DNA from: Vespa crabro
Lineage: Eukaryota; Arthropoda; Insecta; Hymenoptera; Vespidae
Assembly: GCF_910589235.1 (NCBI RefSeq)
Contig: NC_060965.1
Location: 8,264,255 to 8,328,254 of the forward strand
Reading direction: 5' to 3'
Length of the DNA stretch: 64,000 bases
Under the pieces are notes generated by a model. That model did no database searches and was not told where the DNA came from. It worked only from the letters and a program-made list of their open reading frames with translations. This document shows, one piece after another, positions 1 through 9,629 of this stretch. Position 1 is the stretch's first letter. Each line of letters starts with the position of its first letter. Made by a program: the position numbers and the translations under genes.

Positions 1-1698
1 TTGCTATTGTTGTTATTGTTGTTATTGTTATTGTTGTTATTATTGTTATTGTTATTATTATTGTTATTGTTGTTATTATTGTTATTGTTATTATTGTTAT
101 TATTATTATTATTATTATTATTGTTATTATTGTTATTGTTGTTATTATTTGTTATTAATGTTATTATTGTTATTATTGTTATTATTGTTATTATTGTTAT
201 TATTGTTATTGTTATTGTTATTATTATTATTGTTGTTATTATTGTTATTATTGTTATTATTGTTATTATTGTTATCAGTATTATTGTTATTGTTGTTATT
301 ATTGCTATTGTTATTGTTGTTATTGTTGTTATTATTGTTATTGTTGTTATTATTATTATTATTGTTATTAATGTTATATTGTTATTATTGTTATTGTTGT
401 TATTGTTATTATTGTTATTGTTGTTATTGTTGTTATTGTTGTTATTATTGTTATTGTTGTTATTGTTGTTATTATTGTTATTTTTATTGTTGTTATTCTT
501 CTTATTATTATTATTATTGTTATTATTGTTATTGTTGTTATTATTGTTATTATTGTTGTTATTGTTATTGTTGTTATTATTCTTATTATTGTTGTTATTG
601 TTATTATTGTTATAATTGATTTTGTTGTTATTATTGTTGTTATTATTGTTATTGTTGTTTTTGTTAGTATTGTTATTATTGTTATTGTTGTTATTGTTGA
701 TATTATTGTTATTATTGTTATTATTGTTATTATTGTTATTATTGTTATTGTTGTTATTGTTGTTATTATTGTTATTATTGTTATTGTTGTTATTATTATT
801 ATTGTTGTTATTGTTGTTATTACTGTTATTGTTGTTATTGTTGTTATTGTTGTTATTTTTGTTGTTATTGTTATAGTTATTGTTGTTATTATTCTTATTA
901 TTATTGTTACTGTTATTATTGTTATTATTGATATTATTGTTATTATTGTTATTGTTATTGTTGTTATTATTGTTATTGTTATTGTTATTATTGTTATTAT
1001 TGTTATTATTGTTATTATTGTTATTATTGTTATTATTGTTCTTATTGCTATTATTGTTATTATTGTTATTATTGTTATTAGTGTTATTAATGTTATTATC
1101 GTTATTGTTGTTACTGTTGTTATTGTTGTTATTATTTTTATTATAGTTATTGTTGTTATTGTTGTTATTATTGTTATTATTGTTATTATTATTATTATTA
1201 TTAACGTTATATTGTTATTATTGTTATTGTTGTTATTGTTGTTATTATTGTTGTTATTGTTGTTATTATTGTTATTATTGTTCTTATTGTTATTGATGTT
1301 ATTATTGTTATTGTTGCTATTGTTGATATTGTTGTTATTGTTATTGTTGTTATTATTGTTATTGTTGTTATTGTTATTATTGTTATTATTGTTATTATTG
1401 TTATTATTGTTATTATTGTTATTATTTTTATTGTTATTGTTGTTATTATTGTTATTGTTATTGTTGTTATTATTGTTATTGTTATTGTTATTATTGTTAT
1501 TGTTGTTATTGTTGTTATTATTGTTATTATTGTTATTATAATTATTATTGTTATTAATGTTATATTGTTATTATTGTTATTGTTGTTATTGTTGTTATTA
1601 TTGTTATTATTGTTGTTATTGATATTGTTGTTATTATTCTTATTATTGTTGTTATTGTTATTATTGTTATTACTGTTATTATTGTTGTTATTATTAAT
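1..1698. repeat. Block: short theta - alpha - beta - gamma - delta-b - truncated epsilon
   Basis: Bases 1-148 match the short theta seen at 23,143. Alpha 149, beta 616, gamma 880 and delta-b 1203 follow with standard spacing. Epsilon starts at 1565, breaks off within about 60 bp and is followed by pre-eta sequence, a junction not seen elsewhere. Confidence 0.85.
616..879. repeat. Beta module (reference copy)
   Basis: Beta is opened by 'taattgattttgttg', the only context for GATTTTG. Further marks are 'tttttgttagtatt', GATATTATT and ACTGTT, and the module ends in TTATAG just before gamma. Full copies of 264, 265 or 273 bp start at 616, 10097, 13936, 16300, 19706, 23758, 26116, 28919, 32325, 36377, 38741, 41799, 44359, 46783, 48231, 56269, 59647 and 62584. 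Truncated copies lie at 3052, 51634, 58633 and in the V-U segments (near 5290, 53898 and 60213). The 9-bp length class is one extra TTATTATTG word. Confidence 0.88.
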
Positions 1699-2527
1699 GT
1701 GGTTATTATTGTTATTGTTGTTATTGTTGTTGTTATTGTTATAGTTCTTATTGTTGTTATTATTGTTACTACTGTTATTGTTGTTAATATTGTTATTTTT
1801 GTTATTGTTGTTATTATTGTTGTTATTGTATTTATGGTTATTGTTGTAATTATTGTTATTGTTGTTATTGTTGTTATTGTTGTTGTTATTGTTGTTATTG
1901 TTTTTATTGTTATTGTGGTTATTATTGTTATTGTTGTTATTGTTATTATTGTTATTGTTATTGTTATTATAGTTATTATTGCTATTGTTGTTATTGTTGT
2001 TATTGTTATTGTTGTTATTATTGTTATTGTTGTTATTGTTATTATTGTTATTATTGTTATTATTGTTATTATTGTTATTGTTATTGTTATTATTGTTATT
2101 ATTGTTATTATTGTTATTATTGTTCTTATTGCTATTATTGTTATTATTGTTATTAGTGTTATTAATGTTATTATCGGTATTGTTGTTATTGTTGTTATTG
2201 TTGTTATTATTTTTATTATAGTTATTGTTGTTATTATTGTTATTGTTGTTATTGTTGTTATTATTGTTATTATTGTTATTATTATTATTATTGTTATTAA
2301 TGTTATATTGTTATTATTGTTATTATTGTTATTGTTATTGTCATTATTATTATTGTTGTTATTATTGTTATTATTATTATTATTGTTATTGTTGTTATTA
2401 TTGTTATTGTTATTATTGTTATTATTATTATTATTACTATTATTATTATTATTATCCTAATTGTTATTAATGTTTTTATTATCATTGTTATTATTATTTT
2501 TGTTGTTATTGGTGTTGTTGTTATTAA

Positions 2528-2558
<31 letters not shown>

Positions 2559-2584
2559 GTTATTATTGTTATTGTTGTTATTAT
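1699..2584. repeat. Block: eta - theta - linker
   Basis: Complete eta and theta (CCTAA at 2456-2460) with the 125-bp linker. The pre-CCTAA TTA run carries a private ACT triplet near 2436, and the linker has 'ttattatcattg' near 2480, neither seen in other theta copies. Confidence 0.84.
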
Positions 2585-3051
2585 TTGTTATTAATGTTAT
2601 TATTGTTATTATTGTTATTATTGTTATTATTGTTATTATTGTTATTGTTATTGTTATTATTATTATTGTTGTTATTATTGTTATTATTGTTATTATTGTT
2701 ATTATTGTTATCAGTATTATTGTTATTGTTGTTATTATTGCTATTGTTATTGTTGTTATTGTTGTTATTATTGTTATTGTTGTTATTATTATTATTATTG
2801 TTATTAATGTTATATTGTTATTATTGTTATTGTTGTTATTGTTATTATTGTTATTGTTGTTATTGTTGTTATTGTTGTTATTAATGTTATTGTTGTTATT
2901 GTTGTTATTATTGTTATTTTTATTGTTGTTATTCTTCTTATTATTATTATTATTGTTATTATTGTTATTGTTGTTATTATTGTTATTATTGTTGTTATTG
3001 TTATTGTTGTTATTATTCTTATTATTGTTGTTATTGTTATTATTGTTATAA
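2585..3051. repeat. Alpha module (reference copy)
   Basis: Alpha begins at a conserved +1 slip, 'ttatttgttattaatg'. TATCAG follows at +124, a -1 slip 'gttatattg' at +224 and TTCTTCTT at +347. Nineteen full copies start at 149, 2585, 8122, 9630, 13469, 17731, 19239, 23291, 27544, 30350, 31858, 35910, 40169, 41332, 43892, 49659, 51167, 55802 and 62117. In 13 copies beta follows at exactly +467. In six copies (8122, 17731, 27544, 30350, 40169, 49659) zeta follows at exactly +421. Truncated copies lacking the head begin near TATCAG at 15957, 25773, 28576, 38398, 46440, 47888 and 58290. Confidence 0.9.
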
Positions 3052-3475
3052 TTGATTTTGTTGTTATTATTGTTATTATTGTTATTATTGTTATTATTGT
3101 TCTTATTGCTATTATTGTTATTATTGTTATTATTGTTATTAGTGTTATTAATGTTATTATCGTTATTGTTGTTACTGTTGTTATTGTTGTTATTATTTTT
3201 ATTATAGTTATTGTTGTTATTGTTGTTATTATTGTTATTATTGTTATTATTATTATTATTATTAACGTTATATTGTTATTATTGTTATTGTTGTTATTGT
3301 TGTTATTATTGTTGTTATTGTTGTTATTATTGTTATTATTGTTCTTATTGTTATTGATGTTATTATTGTTATTGTTGCTATTGTTGATATTGTTGTTATT
3401 GTTATTGTTGTTATTATTGTTATTGTTGTTATTGTTATTATTGTTATTATTGTTATTATTGTTATTAATGTTATA

Positions 3476-3895
3476 TTGTTATTATTGTTACTGTTGTTAT
3501 TGTTGTTATTATTGTTATTATTGTTATTGTTGTTATTATTATTATTGTTGTTATTGTTGTTATTACTGTTATTGTTGTTATTGTTGTTATTATTATTATT
3601 TTTGTTATTATTGTTGTTATTGATATTGTTGTTATTATTCTTATTATTGTTGTTATTGTTATTATTGTTATTATTGATATTGTTGTTATTATTGTTATTG
3701 TTGTTTTTGTTATTGTTATTATTGTTATTATTGTTAGTATTGTTATTATTGTTCTTATTGCTATTATTGTTACTATTGTTATTAGTGTTATTATTGTTAT
3801 TATCGTTATTGTTGTTATTGTTGTCATTGTTGTTATTGTTGTTATTATTGTTATTGTTGTTATTGTTGTTATTATTGTTATTGTTGTTATTGTAG
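3476..3895. repeat. Epsilon module, subtype 3
   Basis: This subtype is found only here and at 52,058. It is marked by 'ttattattatttttg' and by TTATTGTTATTATCG, where other subtypes have TTAATGTTATTATCG. Length is again 420 bp. It follows the 212-bp shortened delta in both places. This copy has 'gttactgttg' near the start where the right copy has 'gttattgttg'. Confidence 0.85.
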
Positions 3896-4053
3896 TTATT
3901 ATTGTTATTATTGTTGTTATTGTTAATGTTGTTATTATTGTTATTGTTATTGTTGTTATTATTATTGTTATTGTTGTTATTGTTGTTATTGTTGTTATTA
4001 TTATTATTGTTGTTATTGTTGTTATTACTGTTATTATTGTTGTTATTGTTAAT

Positions 4054-5525
4054 GTGGTTATTATTGTTATTGTTGTTATTGTTGTTATTGTTGTTGTTAT
4101 TGTTATAGTTGTTATTGTTGTTATTATTGTTACTATTGTTATTGTTGTTAATATTGTTATTTTTGTTATTGTTGTTATTATTGTTCTTATTGTTTTTATG
4201 GATATTGTTGTAATTATTGTTATTGTTGTTATTGTTGTTATTGTTGTTCTTATTGCTATTATTGTTATTATTATTATTAGTGTTATTAATGTTATTATCG
4301 TTATTGTTGTTATTGTTGTCATTGTTGTTAATGTTGTTATTATTGTTATTGCTGTTATTGTTATTATTGTTATTATTGTTATTATTGTTATTATTGTTAT
4401 TGTTATTGTTATTATTGTTATTATTGTTATTATTGTTATTATTGTTCTTATTGCTATTATTGTTATTATTGTTATTAGTGTTATTAATGTTATTATCGTT
4501 ATTGTTTTTATTCTTGTTATTGTTGATATTAATTTTATTATAGTTATTGTTGTTATTATTGTTATTGTTGTTATTGTTGTTATTATTGTTATTAATGCTA
4601 TTATTATTACTATTGTTATTAATGTTATATTGTTATTATTTTTATTGTTGTTATTGTTGTTATTGTTGTTATTGTTGTTATTATTGTTATTTTTGTTATT
4701 GTTTTTATTATTGTTATTGTTGTTATTGTTGTTATTATTGTTATTATTGTTATTATAATTATTATTGTAATTAATGTTATATTGTTAATATTGTTATTAT
4801 TGTTATTATTGTTATTATTGTTATTGTTATTGTTATTATTGTTATTATTGTTAGTATTGTTATTATTGTTCTTATTGCTTTATTGTTATTATTGTTATTA
4901 GTGTTATTAATGTTATAATCGTTATTGTTGTTATTGTTGTCATTGTTGTTATTGTTGTTATTATTGTTATTGTTGTTATTGTTGTTATTATTGTTATTGT
5001 TGTTATTGTAGTTATTATTGTTGTTATTGTTTTGTTGTTATTATTGTTATTGTTATTGTTATTATTGTTATTATTGTTATTATTGTTATTGTTATTGCTG
5101 TTATTATTGTTATTGTTATTGTTATTATTGTTATTGTTGTTATTATTGTTATTTTTATTGTTGTTATTCTTCTTATTATTATTATTATTGTTATTATTGT
5201 TTTTGTTGTTATTATTGTTATTATTGTTGTTATTGTTATTGCTGTTATTATTCTTATTATTGTTGTTATTGTTATTATTGTATTTATTGATTTTGTTGTT
5301 ATTATTGTTGTTATTATTGTTATTGTTGTTTTTGTTAGTATTGTTATTATTGTTATTATTGTTCTTATTGCTATTATTGTTATTATTGTTATTATTGTTA
5401 TTAGTGTTATTAATGTTATTATCGTTATTGTTGTTACTGTTGTTATTGTTGTTATTATTTTTATTATAGTTATTGTTGTTATTGTTGTTATTATTGTTAT
5501 TATTGTTATTATTATTATTATTATT
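4054..5525. repeat. Block U: zeta followed by the most diverged satellite of the window
   Basis: After zeta come an epsilon-tail-like piece (to about 4340), a theta-like piece with unusual 'gttgatattaatttta' (near 4527), a delta-like head with 'ttattatttttattg', a second epsilon-tail-like piece with a -1 slip 'attgctttattg' (near 4877) and TAATCG, then an alpha tail (TTCTTCTT near 5168) and a beta start altered to 'tgtatttattgatttt'. Substitution density is clearly higher than in other blocks. The copy at 52,663-54,134 has the same 1,472-bp length. Confidence 0.82.
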
Positions 5526-5887
5526 AACGTTATATTGTTATTATTGTTATTGTTGTTATTGTTGTTATTATTGTTGTTATTGTTGTTATTATTGTTATTA
5601 TTGTTCTTATTGTTATTGATGTTATTATTGTTATTGTTGCTATTGTTGATATTGTTGTTATTGTTATTGTTGTTATTATTGTTATTGTTGTTATTGTTAT
5701 TATTGTTATTATTGTTATTATTGTTATTATTGTTATTATTGTTATTATTTTTAATGTTATTGTTGTTATTATTGTTATTGTTATTGTTGTTATTATTGTT
5801 ATTGTTATTGTTATTATTGTTATTGTTGTTATTGTTGTTATTATTGTTATTATTGTTATTATAATTATTATTGTTATTAATGTTATA
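5526..5887. repeat. Delta module, type b (GTTC-marked)
   Basis: It has the same head as type a, but reads GTTCTTATT where type a has GATCTTATT. Copies are at 1203, 3264, 5526, 12233, 21624, 34243, 47371, 51846, 54135 and 60450. The spacing from AACGTT to the epsilon start is 362 bp in full copies and 212 bp in the two V-block copies (3264, 51846), a shared 150-bp deletion. It is followed by epsilon2 or epsilon3, never by epsilon1. Several copies carry 'atttttaatgtta' near the end. Confidence 0.87.
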
Positions 5888-6307
5888 TTGTTATTATTGT
5901 TATTGTTGTTATTGTTGTTATTATTGTTATTATTGTTATTGTTGTTATTATTATTATTGTTGTTATTGTTGTTATTACTGTTATTGTTGTTATTGTTGTT
6001 ATTATTGTTATTTTTGTTATTATTGTTGTTATTGATATTGTTGTTATTATTCTTATTAGTGTTGTTATTGTTATTATTGTTATTATTGATATTGTTGTTA
6101 TTATTGTTATTGTTGTTTTTGTTATTGTTATTATTGTTATTATTGTTAGTATTGTTATTATTGTCCTTATTGCTATTATTGTTACTATTGTTATTAGTGT
6201 TATTAATGTTATTATCGTTATTGTTGTTATTGTTGTCATTGTTGTTATTGTTGTTATTATTGTTATTGTTGTTATTGTTGTTATTATTGTTATTGTTGTT
6301 ATTGTAG
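5888..6307. repeat. Epsilon module, subtype 2
   Basis: It is marked by 'cttattagtgttg' and by TGTCCTTATTG, where subtype 1 has TGTTCTTATTG. Copies are at 5888, 12595, 21986, 34605, 54497 and 60812, each 420 bp. It always follows delta type b. Five of the six are followed by the zeta* variant; the copy at 12595 is followed by a zeta/eta hybrid. Confidence 0.87.
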
Positions 6308-6759
6308 TTATTATTGTTATTATTGTTGTTATTGTTAATGTTGTTATTATTGTTATTGTTGTTATTATTATTATTGTTGTTATTGTTGTTATTACTGTTA
6401 TTATTGTTGTTATTGTTAATGTGGTTATTATTGTTATTGTTGTTATTGTTGTTATTGTTGTTGTTATTGTTATAGTTGTTATTGTTGTTATTATTGTTAC
6501 TATTGTTATTGTTGTTAATATTGTTATTTTTGTTATTGTTGTTATTACTGTTCTTATTGTTTTATGGATATTGTTGTAATTATTGTTATTGTTGTTATTG
6601 TTGTTCTCATTGCTATTATTGTTATTATTGTTATTAGTGTTATTGTTATTGCTATTATTGTTATTATTGTTATTAGTGTTATTAATGTTATTACTGTTAT
6701 TATTGTTGTTATTATTAATGTGGTTATTATTGTTATTGTTGTTAATATTGTTATTATTG

Positions 6760-7955
6760 TTATTGTTGTTATTGTTGATATTATTGTTATTATTGTTATT
6801 ATTGTTATTATTGTTATTATTGTTATTGTTGTTATTGTTGTTATTATTGTTATTATTGTTATTGTTGTTATTATTATTATTGTTGTTATTGTTGTTATTA
6901 CTGTTATTGTTGTTATTGTTGTTATTGTTGTTATTTTTGTTGTTATTGTTATAGTTATTGTTGTTATTATTCTTATTATTATTGTTACTGTTATTATTGT
7001 TATTATTGATATTATTGTTATTATTGTTATTGTTATTGTTGTTATTATTGTTATTGTTATTGTTATTATTGTTATTATTGTTATTATTGTTATTATTGTT
7101 ATTATTGTTATTATTGTTCTTATTGCTATTATTGTTATTATTGTTATTATTGTTATTATTGTTCTTATTGCTATTATTGTTATTATTGTTATTAGTGTTA
7201 TTAATGTTATTACTGTTATTATTGTTGTTATTATTAATGTGGTTATTATTGTTATTGTTGTTATTGTTGTTGTTATTGTTATAGTTCTTATTGTTGTTAT
7301 TATTGTTACTACTGTTATTGTTGTTAATATTGTTATTTTTGTTATTGTTGTTGTTATTGTTGTTATTGTATTTATGGTTATTGTTGTAATTATTGTTATT
7401 GTTGTTATTGTTGTTATTGTTGTTGTTATTGTTGTTATTGTTTTTATTGTTATTGTGGTTATTATTGTTATTGTTGTTATTGTTATTATTGTTATTGTTA
7501 TTGTTATTATAGTTATTATTGCTATTGTTGTTATTGTTGTTATTGTTATTGTTGTTATTATTGTTATTGTTGTCATTGTTATTATTGTTATTATTGTTAT
7601 TATTGTTATTATTGTTATTGTTATTGTTATTATTGTTATTATTGTTATTATTGTTATTATTGTTCTTATTGCTATTATTGTTATTATTGTTATTAGTGTT
7701 ATTAATGTTATTATCGGTATTGTTGTTATTGTTGTTATTGTTGTTATTATTTTTATTATAGTTATTGTTGTTATTATTGTTATTGTTGTTATTGTTGTTA
7801 TTATTGTTATTATTGTTATTATTATTATTATTGTTATTAATGTTATATTGTTATTATTGTTATTATTGTTATTGTTATTGTCATTATTATTATTGTTGTT
7901 ATTATTGTTATTATTATTATTATTGTTATTGTTGTTATTATTGTTATTGTTATTA

Positions 7956-7992
<37 letters not shown>

Positions 7993-8064
7993 CCTAATTG
8001 TTATTAATGTTTTTATTATTATTGTTATTATTATTTTTGTTGTTATTGGTGTTGTTGTTATTAA

Positions 8065-8095
<31 letters not shown>

Positions 8096-8121
8096 GTTAT
8101 TATTGTTATTGTTGTTATTAT
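6760..8121. repeat. Q-like block: beta tail - gamma - eta - theta
   Basis: It lacks the truncated alpha and first ~150 bp of beta found in true Q blocks. Gamma 6958 runs into eta 7239 and theta 7519-7997. Theta's mid-part has TGTCATT near 7572, shared with all Q blocks but not with the theta at 1979. Confidence 0.85.
7519..7997. repeat. Theta module ending in TATCCTAA (reference copy)
   Basis: Marks are 'tatcggtattg' (the only CGG context), 'tgtcattatta', a long pure TTA run and the terminal TATCCTAA, the only CC-TAA context in the window. Seven copies end at 2460, 7997, 17603, 27419, 30222, 40044 and 49534. Each is followed by a 125- or 128-bp TTA-rich linker with 'ttggtgttgttg', then by a full alpha. 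In the 17,125 copy the CAT triplet has become TAT (T at 17,488). Confidence 0.88.
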
Positions 8122-8542
8122 TTGTTATTAATGTTATTATTGTTATTATTGTTATTATTGTTATTATTGTTATTATTGTTATTGTTATTGTTATTATTAT
8201 TATTGTTGTTATTATTGTTATTATTGTTATTATTGTTATTATTGTTATCAGTATTATTGTTATTGTTGTTATTATTGCTATTGTTATTGTTGTTATTGTT
8301 GTTATTATTGTTATTGTTGTTATTATTATTATTATTGTTATTAATGTTATATTGTTATTATTGTTATTGTTGTTATTGTTATTATTGTTATTGTTGTTAT
8401 TGTTGTTATTGTTGTTATTAATGTTATTGTTGTTATTGTTGTTATTATTGTTATTATTATTGTTGTTATTCTTCTTATTATTATTATTATTGTTATTATT
8501 GTTATTGTTGTTATTATTGTTATTATTGTTGTTATTGTTAAT

Positions 8543-8705
8543 GTGGTTATTATTGTTATTGTTGTTATTGTTGTTATTGTTGTTGTTATTGTTATAGTTG
8601 TTATTGTTGTTATTATTGTTACTATTGTTATTGTTGTTAATATTGTTATTTTTGTTATTGTTGTTATTATTGTTCTTATTGTTTTTATGGATATTGTTGT
8701 AATTA
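8543..8705. repeat. Zeta module (reference copy)
   Basis: Zeta starts at AATGTGG and is marked by 'ttatagttgtta', 'gttactattg', 'ttcttattgtttttatgg' and 'atattgttgtaa'. After epsilon it starts exactly 114 bp downstream in most copies (6421, 11588, 13128, 15427, 20973, 22519, 25246, 33592, 35138, 37868, 45850, 55030, 57760, 59058, 61345). After alpha it starts at +421 (8543, 18152, 27965, 30771, 40590, 50080). Others are at 4054, 42805 and 52663. Zeta* copies, ending near 6568, 22661, 35281, 55172 and 61487, read TGTTTTATGG, one T short, which shifts the triplet phase. Confidence 0.87.
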
Positions 8706-8896
8706 TTGTTATTGTTGTTATTGTTGTTATTGTTGTTATTATTGTTATTATTGTTATTATTGTTATTATTGTTATTGTTATTGCTATTATTGTTATTATT
8801 GTTATTATTGTTATTATTGTTCTTATTGCTATTATTGTTATTATTGTTATTAGTGTTATTAATGTTATTACTGTTATTATTGTTGTTATTATTAAT

Positions 8897-9176
8897 GTGG
8901 TTATTATTGTTATTGTTGTTATTGTTGTTGTTATTGTTATAGTTCTTATTGTTGTTATTATTGTTACTACTGTTATTGTTGTTAATATTGTTATTTTTGT
9001 TATTGTTGTTATTATTGTTGTTATTGTATTTATGGTTATTGTTGTAATTATTGTTATTGTTGTTATTGTTGTTATTGTTGTTGTTATTGTTGTTATTGTT
9101 TTTATTGTTATTGTGGTTATTATTGTTATTGTTGTTATTGTTATTATTGTTATTGTTATTGTTATTATAGTTATTA
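8897..9176. repeat. Eta module (reference copy)
   Basis: Eta is a paralogue of zeta that also starts at AATGTGG but differs at fixed sites: 'ttatagttctta', 'gttactactg', 'tgtatttatggttattg' and 'ttattgtggtta'. Full copies start near 1699, 7239, 8897, 11939, 16845, 18506, 21324, 22863, 26661, 29464, 31125, 33943, 35482, 39286, 43159, 46201, 48776, 50434, 55374 and 61689. Short copies at 15781, 25597, 28400, 38222, 47712 and 58114 lack the 'ttatagttctta' to 'gttactactg' part. Stubs lie at 6720 and 59409. Confidence 0.86.
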
Positions 9177-9629
9177 TTGCTATTGTTATTATTGTTGTTA
9201 TTGTTATTGTTGTTATTATTGTTATTGTTGTTATTGTTATTATTGTTATTATTGTTATTATTGTTATTATTGTTATTATTGTTATTATTGTTATTATTGT
9301 TATTGTTATTGTTATTATTATTATTGTTGTTATTATTGTTATTATTGTTATTATTGTTATTATTGTTATCAGTATTATTGTTATTGTTGTTATTATTGCT
9401 ATTGTTATTGTTGTTATTGTTGTTATTATTGTTATTGTTGTTATTATTATTATTATTGTTATTAATGTTATATTGTTATTATTGTTATTGTTGTTATTGT
9501 TATTATTGTTATTGTTGTTATTATTGTTATTATTATTATTATTGTTATTGTTGTTATTATTGTTATTGTTATTATTGTTATTATTATTATTATTATTATT
9601 ATTGTTATTATTGTTATTGTTGTTATTAT
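9177..9629. repeat. Theta-prime module (reference copy)
   Basis: Links eta to alpha where theta is absent. Six copies of exactly 453 bp start at 9177, 18786, 31405, 40879, 43439 and 50714. It contains an internal headless alpha segment (TATCAG near 9367 and 'gttatattg' near 9469), then a TTA-rich run leading into the real alpha. A shorter 148-bp relative precedes alpha at 1, 23143, 35762, 55654 and 61969. Confidence 0.86.

Larger units (their letters stand above)
2585..4053. repeat. Block V: alpha - truncated beta - gamma tail - short delta-b - epsilon3
   Basis: Of the seven theta-linked alphas this is the only one continuing into beta instead of zeta. Beta is cut after about 45 bp and joined to the last third of gamma. 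Delta-b lacks 150 bp. Epsilon3 ends at 3895, and a 158-bp pre-zeta stretch follows. A 27-bp longer version is at 51,167. Confidence 0.85.
2530..6675. repeat. V-U long-range duplicate, left copy
   Basis: This 4.15-kb segment recurs at 51,112-55,284. The offset is 48,582 bp up to about 3.9 kb and 48,609 bp after it, a single 27-bp (nine-triplet) difference in the stretch before zeta. It includes the only diverged 'U' sequence, which otherwise occurs only in part at 59,966-60,213. Flanks differ: a theta module lies to the left here, a theta-prime at the other copy. Confidence 0.88.
5526..6759. repeat. Block: delta-b - epsilon2 - zeta* - eta stub
   Basis: An S-like block cut short. After zeta* the sequence repeats 'ttattagtgttatt' twice (near 6640 and 6680), reaches an eta start at 6720 and after about 40 bp jumps into the middle of beta. 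This is the left edge of the 9.6-kb higher-order unit. Confidence 0.83.
8122..9629. repeat. Block P (1,508 bp): alpha - zeta - eta - theta-prime
   Basis: First of four P blocks with identical length (8122, 17731, 30350, 49659). This copy reads TTATTATTATTG near 8452 where the others have 'ttatttttattg', a private difference. Confidence 0.88.

Noticed and set aside
1209..1215. TATA-box-like TTATATTG at delta, epsilon and alpha slips
   Set aside because: It arises from a 1-nt loss in TTATTATTG, has no downstream gene and recurs dozens of times.
2453..2460. TATCCTAA as a telomere-type (CCTAA) repeat
   Set aside because: It occurs once per theta module, seven times in all, never in tandem, so it is not a telomeric tract.
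3471..4322. Minus-strand open frames of Thr/Ile (for example here and at 16058-17182, 28677-29801, 52053-52931)
   Set aside because: They are the complement of TGT/TAT triplets, begin wherever a CAT occurs in the repeat, and repeat with the modules. No coding signal.
9021..9045. Yeast ARS-consensus-like ATTTATGGTTA in every eta module
   Set aside because: It is one mismatch from the budding-yeast consensus, but such matches are expected in T-rich repeats, and the motif is specific to that lineage.
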